The notes under the pieces are model-generated. The model did not search any database. It was given only the letters and a program-made list of their open reading frames with translations, and had not been told where the DNA came from. Of a DNA stretch of 64,000 nucleotides, positions 1 through 13,571 are shown piece by piece. The stretch's first letter is position 1. Each line of letters starts with the position of its first letter. This DNA is from Megalonaias nervosa. Lineage: Eukaryota; Mollusca; Bivalvia; Unionida; Unionidae. The position numbers and the translations under genes are program-made. The DNA lies in the NCBI GenBank assembly GCA_016617855.1, contig JAECUM010004997.1, positions 1 through 64,000 of the forward strand. The letters are read 5' to 3'.

Positions 1-135
1 TTTCAAGTTTTGGATTAAGCCATTATGTGGGTGTAAGAGAAAGCTTGCCAGTAGCTTCCCATAGGTAGGTGGTTCTTCCCAGGGTTCCCCCAGGTTCTTC
101 TTCCATGTATCATGTGATGAAAAAATGTTTAACCA
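1..135 (+). repeat. SINE 3' part (tRNA-derived family), truncated at window edge
   Basis: The stretch carries the body and tail of the dispersed SINE family seen in full at 52117-52371. Shared words are AGCTTGCCAGTAGCTTCCC, CCCAGGTTCTTC and a tail like ATCATGTGATGAAAAAATG followed by AACAACAACA. The tRNA-like head would lie upstream of the window. Confidence 0.6.
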
Positions 136-146
136 ATAACAACAAC

Positions 147-440
147 ATGACTTTCCTGAACAGTGTTACAATGAAAGATAACTGTTATGTTATATGCTAC
201 AGTAGGACCTGATATACACCCCAGTATAAAACAAACTCACCTTTACCATGATACATTTTCATGACTTTCATTACCAGTTTTGTAGTGGGAGATAACTGTA
301 TGTTGTATACTACATTAGTGCGTAATATATACCCGAGTATAAGGTAAGCTCACCTTTATCACCATACACTTCATGACTCCCCTGAACAATGTTATAGTTA
401 GCAATCACTGTATATATTGTATGCTGCATCAGGGTCTAAT
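147..440. repeat. Degenerate ~113-bp tandem repeat, about 2.6 copies
   Basis: Units start with ATGACT at 147, 261 and 373. Each contains a GATAACTGT-like word, a TATGCTAC or TATACTAC word, and in the first two ACTCACCTTTA. The third copy fades near 440. The rest of 1-600 shows no exon; it is the intron before the first visible exon. Confidence 0.65.
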
Positions 441-600
441 GAACTAAAGATGTTCTGTAGAATAATCATGTTAATCATGCAGGAGAAAATTTATAGAATA
501 AAAGATGTGACCTTGATGTTTTAATTTACTGTCATGTGTCCACAGAGACTCTATAGTGAACAACTGTCACCACCTTTGTATTGTTCCATCTCTTTTCCAG

Positions 601-847
601 ATCTGCACTAACTGGCTGAACTTCTTTGATCCTGAATCTGGCATTGGTAAATATGCTGTTGGTGTTGGCACAAAGCCAGGTCTAACAGATATTGCAAACC
701 TCACGCTGATGGAACAGTACATACATGAGACTTGCCTTGCTTTACAAGATGACAAACAACTTCAGCATGGACACAAGTACTTCACAGTTGTATATGCCTA
801 CAACAGGGCCATTAAACAGAGAAACAATTTTTCTGTATCCAGTGGAG
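601..847 (+). CDS. Exon 1: FN3-like module, ESGI to YY half
   Basis: The acceptor is a pyrimidine-rich tract ending TTTTCCAG at 599-600, and the donor is GTGAGA at 848. The frame enters at phase 0 and leaves one base of a split codon. The translation begins ICTNW, then shows FFDPESGI, KYAVGVGTKPGLTDI and HGHKYFTVVYAYN, closing with SVSSGG. That is the second part of a module whose entry strand must be encoded by an exon upstream of the window. One NLT sequon is present. The wobble GTG at 556 is not a start because it lies in the upstream intron. Confidence 0.88.
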
Positions 848-3800
848 GTGAGACTTGACTAAATAATGTTTAATTTAATACAATTTATGTACAAAAGGAA
901 TATCTGGAAATGCAATTGTTTTATTCTAAATTAGATTATTATATTATTAAATTAGTTATCAGTTGAATTAGTTGATGAATTTTACTATACCTCGTACTGC
1001 ATTAGAGCAGGTCACTTTAATTCATTGTTATGCAAGAGGCTCCATTTTAAAAAAAACATTGTTGGGTGGAAAATTAACAAGGATGGAGCAAAAAAGACAT
1101 ACACTTTTAATTCTGCATACTTGTACAAAAATGCTGAGCCCACTGTGCTATGAGTCTGTGCATCCATCTGTCTGTTACAATTTGGTTTCTGCACAGTCTA
1201 TTGATGCCAAACTTTGTTGATGGATTGCTCTTGAGTAAGGAAGACACCTATCAATCATGTGGTCAAAGTGTCAAAAGTCACTCGGATTGGAAAAAGAAAC
1301 TGTTTCTGTATAATAATTTATGTTTTCCATGGTGTGTAGTTGCCAAACTATGTGAAAGAGTTCGATTTGGGGTACAAAGTATGCCTTTTGAATTTGGGAT
1401 CAAAAAGATTTGACTTTGTTTGAAAATGTAAGTTTTGCAATCTGACTGCAAACATTTAGGGACCCATGTGATCATTGTACAATGCATAAACTTTAAACCT
1501 TCAAAATTCTAAGTTGCAACTCTGTCTCCCTTCTTTCAGCAAGTTTTCTAAGTTCACATTTCCATGCCTTTTGCTATTGAAACCCATTTTACTTCCATGT
1601 CATGAGCAGGATGTCTAATCGAAAATGTTCCTGAAAAAAGTGCTATTAAAGTCCAGAAAAATGGAATGTTCTATAAAAATTTTAGATCTGAGAATATACT
1701 GGTCTGCCAGTAGTCCTGATGTATCAAAATAGTGTTATCCAGAACTTCTTTGAATAATTCACAGTAGTTTGAAAATAATATTATAGTCAAATGAGCACTT
1801 TCTATTTCCACTGAACATTCTAAACTTGAATTAATCTTTTATAGTTGTTAATTTTTGCTACATTCATTGTTATAATAATACTTCTTCAAATTTCAGCAGT
1901 TTTAATAAGATAGGACAATAAAATTTGAATACCAAAAAGGAAGAAGAGAAAAACTTCAAATATTTTTGCAGTTATTGTGGACTTGACAAAGCCTGAGGCT
2001 GGTGAGGTGATAGATGGAAATTGGGCAGAATTTAAAGATGTTCATTTTAGCGCCTCAGAATCCACAGTAGATCTACAATGGCGAGGCTTCCATGACCCAG
2101 AGTCAAACATCCACCAGTATGATGTACAGATACTCAGATTGCGGTGAGTTTCCTATATAGATTTTTTAACTTGCCTGCATGACAGATAATGAGACATAGG
2201 TATCATTTCCCCACTGATATACTGTTATCAGCAATATGTCTTCTTTCCTGCAAAGCTTAGGCAGATGGCATTGTCCTTATTCTTTGGGAGTGTGGTGTCA
2301 GTGTTGTATGCATTGCACAGACTTTCTCTGACATTGTTGTAGTTAGTACAATCTTAAAGAGAACTGTTCAATACTAGCAAATGTAGGCCCACATTGACCT
2401 GCTTTTATATTCCAGTGACATTACTATATACTAGGAATATGCCTTTGCAGAGAAGATATGCAGCATTCCTAAGTTAAATGTTTTTATGAAAGCCAAATAA
2501 CATATATTATATCAGTTTTGTTAGGTTATTCAAGCTGCTCAGCAAAACCCATGTTTAATTCTGTTGGTCATAAACCAGGAGACCTTAAGGCAGAGTCTGT
2601 TGACTGTTATCTGTTAATTTGTTATCACAGTTTATCACTACTTCTTCTAAAGTACTTGGAGGATTGCCATGAAACTTATATATACTTTCATCTAGTTGTC
2701 TTAAATGAAGTGGTGCTGTTTGGACAGCCAGTATGGTTGCCACTTTGGCCTTCTTGAAAATCATATTCATTTGTTGCTATTCTTTCTGAATGGATTGTCA
2801 TATTAGCATGGTTTTTTTTTTTTGCTAAAAGACTAATGAAAATGTCTTGTTAGTCCTAAATTAAAATGGTTCCTATCTTAATGTCTAGTTGGTCCTAAAT
2901 GAAAATGGTGTCTATCTTATGTCCTAAGTGGCCACCAAGAGCCATTTTGAAAATCTTGTTATCACTACTCTCGAATGAATGGTTATATGAACATAGTTTT
3001 TTTTTTTTATGAAAGACTTCTTGTGATGTCTGGTTGTTCCAAAATTACCATGGTGCTGCTCAGGCATTTAATATGGCCACCACAGTGGCCATCTTGAAAA
3101 TCTTGTTATCACTACTTCTGAAAGATCATATCATGGAGTTTGCAGATGTCTGTTTGGTTGTGAATAAAAATGGTGCCAGTCTGACCTCCAATATGACTGC
3201 TACAGTGGCCATCTTGATAAAAAAGTTATGGCTACTTCTCCTAGCTGACTGACATTGTGCTTTCAGCAGAAGATTTATTTATGATACTTAGTTGATCCTA
3301 AATGGAAATGTTACCAGTATGATATGCAATATGACCACCATGGCAGCCATCTTAAAAATCTTGTTATAATTACTTCTTCAAAATGTAGTTACCCATTCAT
3401 CAGCGGTTCATGCAAGGGTCTTCCCAGGTTCTTCCTCCTCCAAATATATTGACTACGATGCTTAATCTATCATGTGCTGAAAAATTACTTTAAACCCACA
3501 AAACCAAACCAAACTATTTGAGGGACTCTTCTAATGCATATGTTGTTCTTGTGGGCTTAACGCCATTTTTCAGCATATGATAGGCTATACAGGGCAGCCA
3601 GTATAACTGGTGGAGGGAGAACCCAGTGTTATGACTCATTGGTCTTAAAATAGGTAACAGAAAAGAGCGAAAACCAACAAATTTGGTAAAATTCAACAAA
3701 TAATTTATTTCCCTAGAATACAAAGGGAAAATTTAAAAGTATTGTGAATTAAATCGCAAATAGTCCTAAAAGTTTTTTCACAAGTCCAAATGTTCAGGCT

Positions 3801-6800
3801 TCCAATTGAATTCCGGTAGTATTCCAAATAAAATCCAATATTGAATGTGTTGATGTGCCTGTAGTCTTGAATGTGCTAATATGCCAGTGGCCTGGATTGT
3901 GACAATGTATTAACAGTCTTTTGATGTGTCACAATACTGTAATATAATCCAAATTGCCCTTATCTGAATTCACTATTTTTTTGTGTGTGTGTGTGTGTGT
4001 TTGTGTGTGTGTGAGATTTAGCTTTTAATGTAGTTTTAACAATTTTAGTCATGTCATTACTATGTCTGCAGTGTGTCAGTTTATAGTGAAGTCTAGCACT
4101 GGGGCATCATGCCAGACATATAGCATCATGTCCCACTCAGTCACGTTATCCTGACACCAGGCCAACCAGTCCTAACACCATCCTCTTAATGCTGAGTGCC
4201 AAGCAAGGCAGCTGCCAGTACCACTTTTGTTAATTCCAAATTAATGTTTTTGTCCAAGAATATTATTGAGCTCTTTGCATTTCAACAATGAATAATAATT
4301 TGTATAAATAATTCCACCCAAACTAAAAATTGATCACAACAGTAAGACTTATTCTGCTTCAGATGTTAAGGCAAGAATGAGTAATTTTTCAAGTTAACAA
4401 GATTATATACCCCTTTACTTGACCTAGGTCACAATTACCATTTTCTGAAAATATTCTGTCACTTAATAGGAAATTTCCATTCCAGACATTTCTAAGGTCA
4501 GAATGAAGACTATATTTTAACCCAATTGAAGTAAACATGCTATTAATGATGATCTGAATATTTAATTTATTCTCTTAGAGAAATATTAGCTCAGTATTAT
4601 GTTGTTCACAAAATAAATGCCACAGTGTCAGGTGCACCATTAACCTGAGTTTGGAAAAGGTCAAGTACAAGATACAAATGTACATACCACATAATCATTA
4701 GGAAAAAATGATAAATAATACCAATTAAATATACATAGCACTGGGAAAATCCTGATAAGAACGACCAACCTACAGGAAGCTACTGGCAAGCTTTCTCACA
4801 TATTCACATTGTAAAAGCTTTTTTAAAGTGATGGAATTTCTATTTGTGATCAGTAAGTATATGATAATAATTTCTGATAGCTTTCCTTGGGATATTGGTG
4901 TACCTTTAGGCACCATCAAAATTAGCAATAAAATAAAAGGCTTTAATGTCTGTTCATCATATATTAATGACATTTTGATAGCTTTAGATAAAATAGTATT
5001 ATGCTTTTGAATATCAACTACAGATTATGCATTGAGTTGCGAAATGGTTGCTGTTAAAATAGGTTAAAATGTTCTAAACTGAAACCAGTTTACATGCAGT
5101 TCCACCAACTATAATGACTCCAAACTTGTTTAATAGTTTTTGTATCACTCTCATGGAGGATACCAGATTTGTAGGACTTACTCTGCACCTTGAACTATCT
5201 TTCCTTCCATATATTTGATACCTTAGATTAATGTCAGAAATCCCTGGATTTAATACGAGTCTTGGTAGATACAGAAAGAGGAGCAGATTGAAATGACTTT
5301 AACCTTTTATGCAGGACTTTAGTTAGATCTAAACTGGAACATTTGTTTAAAAATCAGCTTGAAAATGTTGGCTGCAGATTCTTGATCTGATACACATCCA
5401 GGGATTTCCTTTTAATCATAGTATTTGTAATTTCCCCTTCAGTAAGTCTCTTTGTTGAGATATTTAATGAAACCTACTTTGCATATGCTATCTTTGGCCC
5501 AAATATTGAACCTTATATAGTCAGAAACCAAATTTCATTCCCCTTTTTGACACATTAGTTCATGGCTGTTTAGAAGCTCTGAAAAAAACCTTGTCAATAC
5601 CACAAAATTATCCAGTCCCAAACTACTATCTTGAGGGAGCAAAATTGTAACATAATCAAGCTATCGCCCTTTGAGACTGAATGGGATTTAAGAAATAACA
5701 AACACGTATGTGAGTGACAATGAACAAATATATTGTCCTCTCGTACTAATGATTGTAAAATAAAGAAAAAGGACACTGAAATAATTACAAGAGTACATAG
5801 TATGGACCCAACGGAAAACAATGAAGAAGAACAAATAAATAATTATTTGGAATATTCAATAACTCTATGGCATTGTCTTAGTCAAACACTACCATGCCTC
5901 TTGTCTCTATAGTCAACCACTATGCTGACATTTCTCTTTATAGTCAAATATAGTCACTTTATAGTCACTCTTTTACTGTCTTGCCCCCCAAAATAATTGA
6001 TCCTTGTTAAGCTTGAGAGTAAATTCTTAGAAATCAGAGTTTCTTCTCATGGCCAAATGTAGCTATTTACAGACAGTTTGAAAGATGTACAGGGTTGCTG
6101 TTACAATAGCTCATGGCACCATCTTCATCCAGTTACTCTATGAAACTGGATGAAATTTCTAGTTTACAGGAGAAAATACTGTTATGTGTAGGCTCGTACA
6201 AAAGTAACAAAGAAAAGAGTGAAGCCAACAAGCTTTGTAAAATTTAACAAAATAATTTATTTCCCTAGAAAACAAGGTAAAAATATGAAAAAGGACTTAC
6301 GGTTTGTGAATCTAATCCAAAAATTATTCCTAGAATTTAAAAATATAAGTCCTATCACTAAAAAGTTCTAAATGAATCAAAGTTTGAATCCCGATGAAGT
6401 TCCAAGATGGAAGGCAATGACGTCTTCTATATCCTGTTTTGTGTTGATATGTCAACAGTTCCTTGTTGAATTTTATGAATCAAGAATAATATTCTGGCTT
6501 TAGAATTCCAAATAATTTCCAATAAATGTCTTTGTCCAAGAATTTTTATGAGCACTGGTATTTTCCAGGGAATATAAATTATTAAATCCAAAAAATAGAA
6601 AATTTTTAAATCAAACTTGCATCAACATTAAAAACACCTTGAGCTCTAAAGGTGTAAATTATGACTGACTAAATCCACTATAAAACATCTGTTTTAACCC
6701 TCAATTTTAGATCACATGGTGGGGTCATGTGGTCACTTAGTTCAAACAATGCAGTAAAGTAATATGTCAATTTGCATGTAGGCTATTTACAGGTTTGATT

Positions 6801-9800
6801 GTACTGAACGACTCTTACTATAAGATTCAATAATACAAAAATTAAAAAAAAAGGTTGTTTACAACAGAGCTCACGTAAGCTAAGAATGACCTTGATTACG
6901 ACCAATGATTTTCACTCTGTGTTTACCAATTCTGAACCAAGGTCAGGAACTAGGTCAGCTAAAACGACAATGTAGCAATAGTGATTATTTACTAGAACTG
7001 AACTGAATTTTTTTAGAAAAAAATGTCAATTCCAGTGAATAAAGTTATCATTACAATAACATGTAATGAAATAAAAATAAAATCAAAAATTTAAAACTAA
7101 CACACAAGTAATTTAATTACATATATGTAACACTTCCCCCATAAATAAAAAGAAAGATTTATATAATAAACTTTCTTTTTACCATATGTTAATTATACAT
7201 GAGGTAAACAAAATTACATAAGAAGAACTCTTATGAATTATACAAAATGTACATGAAATAATATTTCTATACACGGGAAAGTGCACCTGCAATTAAATTG
7301 TCTTTTCCCTTGATGTGCCTGATGTCAAGATTACATTCCTATAACAACAAACTCCACCTTAATAATCTTTGATTTTTGTTTTTCATCTTGTCGATGAAAG
7401 TAAGGGGGTTGTAATCACTAAACACAACAATCAGAGAAGGAGCTGAACTAAGGTAAACTTCAAAATGCTGTAATGCCAATATTCACTGAGCCAAACATTC
7501 CTTCTCGACTGTTGAGTAATTTCTTTGGTGCTTATTTAATTCCTTCGAAAAATAGCACACTGGATGATCAACACCATTTCTATCTTCTTGAATCAATACT
7601 GCTCCAACCCCAACATCAGTTGCATCAACAGATAGTTTAAATGGTTGACTGAAATTTGGAGCTGTAAGAACCGGTGCACTTTTAAGTGTGGCCTTTAACT
7701 TGTCAAAAGCCTCCTGACATTTGTCAGTCCAAAGAAATTTGTTTCTCTTCCTCAATAAATTTGTCAGGGGTTCAGCAATATTAGAAAAATTGGAACAAAA
7801 TTTCCGATAGTATCCAGCCATACCTAAAAATCGCATCAGTTGCATTTTACTGACAGGCACTAGGAATGTAGAGATAGCCTTAACCTTAGCATCTATAGGT
7901 TTCACTTGTCCATGTCCCACGATATGTCCTAGAAAAGTTACACAAGCATGGCAGAACTTGCTTTTGGATAAATTGTCAAACTTGCATCAGTGAGTCTGTC
8001 AAAGAATTTCCAACTTGTTGCTAGATGTTCTTTCCAGGTGTCTTTGTAGATGATGACATCATTGATGTAAGCATCATAATTATCTAGACCAGAGGTAATC
8101 ATATTCATCAAACGTTGAAAAGTACTTGGCGAACCCTTCATCCCAAACGGCATCACTTTATACTGATAAAGTCCATCTGGAGTCACGAATGCTGAAATTT
8201 CTTTTGCCCTTTTCATTAGTGGAATTTGCCAAAATCCTTTCAGAAGGTCAGATTTGGTGACATACTTGGCATTTCCAATTTTATCAATGCAATCATCAAT
8301 TCTTGGTAATGGAAATGAATCTGTTTTTGACACACTGTTCACCTTCCTATAATCAGTGCACATACAGAAAGTTTTATCTGGTTTTGGAACAAGTATACAT
8401 GATGAACTCCAGTCACTTTTACTGGGCTCTATGAAATCATTCTCCTGCAAATATTTAATTTCCTTTTTCAAGTATTCCTGTTTGAGAGGGTTCATCCTGT
8501 ATGGGTGTTGTTTCACAGGTTTGGAATTCACAATTTCAACATCATGAAAAATTTTGTTTGTCCTCATAGGAACATCTGGAAATAAGTGCTTATATCCAAA
8601 TAATAACTGTTTAAGTTCATTCCTTTTTTGTTGCAAATGTAAAAGTTTCTGGTCCAGATTATTCATAATTTCCAAATTCCAAAGATTTGTCGCTCCAAAA
8701 TCAGTAGAGTCCAATTGAATTCCTTCCTTACATCCTCAGTTGGTGGGACAGGTACAACTAAATTAATTGTATGATTATCCTAGCTATCTCTCTCAATATA
8801 ATGGTATTCCATCAATTTATTTAGATCACATAGTACTATTATTATAATTTAACTCATTCATTTTCTTCTTAAATTTGTAAGGACCGTAATATCTAATTTG
8901 AAGAAAATTTTGAAGAATGAGCCAGAGAGAAAGAACTCTATTACAAGACTCAAAACTTCTCTCAATTAAAGTTCTGTGAAACCATAATTTCACTTTTGAC
9001 TTGAATTGCTGAATGCCAAATTCAAGCATGACTAGCTGGAAAGTTCCAGAGATAAAATTTGACCCTTGACCAGATTTAACAGATTTGGGAACGCCAAATT
9101 GAGTAAAAAAAAAAACTTTATCAAAGCTTTTACTATCATTTTGGTTTTAATATTCCTCAAAGGAATTGCCTCTGGGAACCTTGTTGATGCACACATTATG
9201 GTCAACAAGTATTGGTTACTTGACTTGGTCTTAGGTAAGGGACCAACACAATCTACCATTATTCTGCTAAATGGTTCGTCAAATGAATGACCAGCCAGAG
9301 GAGTTTCATGGGCCAGACTAAGTATTTCCTGTCTGTAAGATTTTGGAACTACAATAGTTCACTGAGCATTCGTCACCAGCAGGTACTTTGGGAGGTCTCC
9401 ATTTTCTCATAAGAATTCCATTTTCGGCTTTAGAATTCCAAATAATTTCCAATAAATGTCTTTGTCCAAGAATTTTTATGAGCACTGCTATTTTCCAGGG
9501 AATATAAATTATTAAATCCAAAAAATAGAAAAATTTTAAATCAAACTGGCATCAACATTAAAAAAACTTGAGCTCTAAAGGTGTAAACTACAACTGACTA
9601 AAAACACTAGAAACGTCAATTTTAGCCCCAGCCAAAACATAATTCAGACCCACGTGATGGGGTCACATGATCACTTAACTTGAACAACGCAGTAAAATAA
9701 TATGTTAATTAGCACGTTGGCTAGAATAGCCTTAGCTAAGACTCAATGATTCCCATACTGGAAATGAATTTTAATAAAACGTTTGTTTACAACAGAGCTG

Positions 9801-12800
9801 ACGCAAGCCAAGAATGACCTTGATTACGACCAATGATTTTCACTTTTTGTTTACCAATTCTGAACCAAGGTCAGGAACTAGGTCAGCTAAAAATATAATG
9901 TAGCAGTAGTGATTATTTATTAGAACTGAACTGAATTTTCTAGAAAAAAAGTCAAATCCAGTGAATAGAATACATTTAATTACTGTTAGTGTGTGAAATT
10001 TGCCCTGAAATTTGCTTGGAAGTAGACTTTGTCTTTTCAGATAGTAGAGTCTAAGAAAAGGGGTCTCTTACTGGTCCAAAACCTATTTCATTTGAGAAGT
10101 AAGGAACAAATTCATTTGCCTGTGGCTGCAGATGACCTGTACAAAATTTTTTAAACTTCAGAGCTAAAGAGTAAATCCATATCTGTGATGCAGACAGACC
10201 AATGACGCAACTGCACATTATATATTGAGGCCTAGACTGGTCATGTACAGGAGGGATCTTTCATAAAATGCCAAATGCCTAATTCATTTTTTAAAACGTA
10301 TGTGTACAAAAAATTAAAAGAATGTGTGAATAAAAAGGGGATAATACAAATGCACATAAGTGTTTTATTCTGAGATAGGGGAAAGAATTCATTTAATATG
10401 GCATAGGAACTCACATCTCAGTCTGACAGCCTCAACATTCCTATGCTGTATCAACCTCATTCTTTCTGCCAACTCAGAACAATCACATATGTAGTTTTGT
10501 CTATATACAATATTGAAGGTCAGTACATGCAATACTTCATTCAAAAATGGGTGACTGCTGCTCAGTTTTAGCAGTTTAAAACGCCCTTTAATATTAATAG
10601 GACTAAGAAAACAGTACACAATATTTTTTCCAGATTCTATTAGCAAATCATGTTTCTGCAAGATGTCAGATATAAATGGGTATACAAATTTAAAGGTTTT
10701 GCAAGGTTTTCAGTGTAAAAGGTGAATTTGAAAAGATGATGAAATTTGCTTTTGTTGTTTAGAGGTTTTGATGTAGTTCAAAATTAGTTCTTTATCGCTT
10801 ACCTTGGAAGTATTTTCCCCATCCCAGCATTGTAAGTAGGGAATGATCATGCAAAAAAAAAATTCAGTGGCAACTATCCTGCACACCTCATACTCATAAT
10901 ATAATCTGGAAGTGTAATAGGTAAGGTAACTCAGTTAGTTACAGAACTAATCTACCTTGAGGCCTTCTGTCTGTTATGTACAATATATACAGTATATACA
11001 ACATGATGTGAAGAATCTGACTTGACACTAAATAATTCAGTGATTTTAAATGTCAAAGTATCAAGCCTGGAACACATGCACAGGCATCTGTGAATACATA
11101 AACATATATAAAATATCATCCTGCAGTGAAAAATTCAACTGTGAAAATGATGCAAAATTACAGAAAAGCAGGTGGTATTTATTGTACTAGAACTGTTCAA
11201 TTTTCTAAAGATTTCATCCATTTGAGACATAGATTATGAAAAGGAGAAATGCTAGGAGCCTGCCTTATGTCACTGGGAATGCTGTTCCATACTAGTGGAC
11301 CAGTATATTGAAAACTTTTTTTAAACAATTCCTTCTTTGGCCTTGGTATAATGTAGTTTTTGCTTCTTAAGGACCTTAAATTTGGAGTACCATCAGCATC
11401 TGTTTGGTGAAAGATATTGCTTAGATAGACAGGAATGGCTTTTCTGGATACTTTATACATCAGTTTGGCCTTTCTAAGAAATATTCTTTCATGTATTTTT
11501 AAAACCTTTATATTATTCATTGCATCCTGGAAATTGTCTATACATTGATCTAGAATTTAATAGCAAGCTCTTTTTTGGAGTCTTAAAAGTGTTGTTATGT
11601 TTGAATTAGAGATATTACCCCAGATTACATTACAATAGTCCAGATATGGCTGAATATAACTTTTATAAAAGATGACCCCATACTGAAGAGGAATGTATGT
11701 TTTGATTTTCCTGAGTAGCCAAAGATAAGAATTAACCTTTTTTTCTGTTTTGAAATGTGTTTAATGCATAGACAAAGTCAGATTGTTATCTACAAATACA
11801 CCAAGAACTTTATCCTGAGAGGTCATATTAAGGCTCACATTTTCAAATAGAACCTGGGGTTTGTTGCTATTTAGCCTTGCTCGTTTTTGTTGTGTTGTAA
11901 CTAGTAGGGCTTTTGTTTTTTCTGTATTTATGATCAAACCATACTTGAGTCTGTTGAGAACATATTGTAAGTTATTTTCAAGTACCGTTTTTGGTTTTAC
12001 CCATCTCAGACAGTGTAGTATCATCTGCATAGAGGTCAGTGGAAGAAATTAAAGTTCCAATCTTAAGAGGTAAGTCATTGATAAAAAGAATGAATAACAG
12101 AGGTCCAAAGATAGAGCCCTGTGGTACTCCACAATTAATATTTTTACTTTCAGAAAGTTGACTATTTAAAGATATTTTTTGCACTCTATCAGTTAAGTAC
12201 GAAGTAAACCAGTTTAGGGAGTTTTCACTGCATTGATAGATTTTTAGTTTTTCAAGCAAAATTTCATGGTCTACGAGATCAAAAGCTTTACGAAAATCAA
12301 TCATAATAATGCCTACCATTACATTTGCCTGCACCAAACTCTGTAAACACTTTCCAGATAGCTTTCGGGTTATTTTGGTTTTCATCCAGCACTTTTTTGT
12401 AGTGCACATGTTTGGCTTGATGTATCATTTTATTAATTTTGTCTCCCAACTCGCACCCATTGGTTTTGGGCATGTTATTCTTTTAGATGGGTATTATTTT
12501 ATCAAATCTATGAAAAAGTCAAGAAAAGTGAAGGCTGTTATTTTCTTGTAAATAGCATATTTTAAAAAGTCTTAATTAAGAAAATAATTGACAGACTAAA
12601 ACAAAAAATACATTAATTCCAACTTGCTTCAGGTCCCATTGAAATGATACTAAATTTTACTGTTGATAATGTGTAGTTTCTGTAAACTCTGGTCAGTAAT
12701 TAAGGTTCTTTCACTGTTAATACCAGGTATTCCTTGTTTCTTGGTACAGTTATATAGCAGAGACTAACCCATGCAGAGCCTGTCCCAATCATAATTTGTT

Positions 12801-13535
12801 TGGTAAATGTCATTTTCCACAGGCATGGCAGTAATGAATGGGAAGTGTTAAAGAACTGGACAACATTTGAGAATGACACAAGCTCAGCATCATGGAAGAA
12901 TTTCCACCTTAATCATAAGGACAGAGTTAAATCAACAGTCCGGGCTGCCAATGGTGCTATAAACCCAGTCGAAAGAGATACTGATGGTTTTATTGTTGAT
13001 CTTACACCACCAACTCTACTCTATCTTGGAGATGGCAACACCGATAAATCTGATATTGAATTTCAGGTAGATTTCAGTTTGCATAGGAAACCTTTATTCA
13101 GTTTTATTCCTAAGATACCTCATTTCCATTGCACCAGCACATAGTTAGTGAATTACTGATTGATTGATATGTACATACATAACAGATAGGTCTCCCTTGC
13201 ACTATCCCTCGCACTTGTTCAGCTACCTCTGTACCCACATTCCTACCTACCTACAAATCCTGCCTCACATAAAACATACATTTTATCAAGTTTAGCACAT
13301 CAAGATGCACATTATGCAGTTAATTTCCTATTTTTATACTCCAAAATATTTCAGATATCCATCTTGTTTTTGTTTAGAAGTTTAAATATTAATTTTTTTT
13401 CACAGATGATCAGGTTATAATGCATGCAACTATTTATCAATCTGATTAAAATCAGACCTGACAGCAACCGCTTAGGGGTCATGTTCTTGTGACCTTTGAA
13501 TTACCTCATCTTCCTTCTTTCCCATGCACCATTGT

Positions 13536-13571
<36 letters not shown>

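Larger units (their letters stand above)
6180..9984 (-). mobile_element. Gmr1-like Ty3/gypsy retrotransposon, degenerate and deleted
   Basis: Read on the minus strand the order is partial 5' LTR (9984-9425), integrase (9424-8830), reverse transcriptase (8714-7938), RNase H (7920-7260), polypurine tract and 3' LTR. Integrase ahead of RT is the hallmark of the Gmr1 group of Ty3/gypsy elements, which otherwise have RT-RNaseH-INT order. Gag, protease and the primer-binding region are missing: the 5' LTR fragment abuts the integrase N-terminal region at about 9424, which looks like an internal deletion. Frameshifts, stops and changed catalytic residues show it is dead. The outer end near 9984 is approximate. 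Confidence 0.78.

Noticed and set aside
972..1487. Overlapping small frames in intron 1
   Set aside because: No module motif, and exon 1 / exon 2 already join in phase without them.
6170..9990. Target-site duplication (AATAC) for the Ty3/gypsy element
   Set aside because: AATAC precedes 6180 and also occurs near 9969, but the outer end of the 5' LTR is unclear, so the match may be chance.
10389..10661. 90-codon minus-strand frame
   Set aside because: No recognisable family, no start context or neighbouring domain; left as intron.
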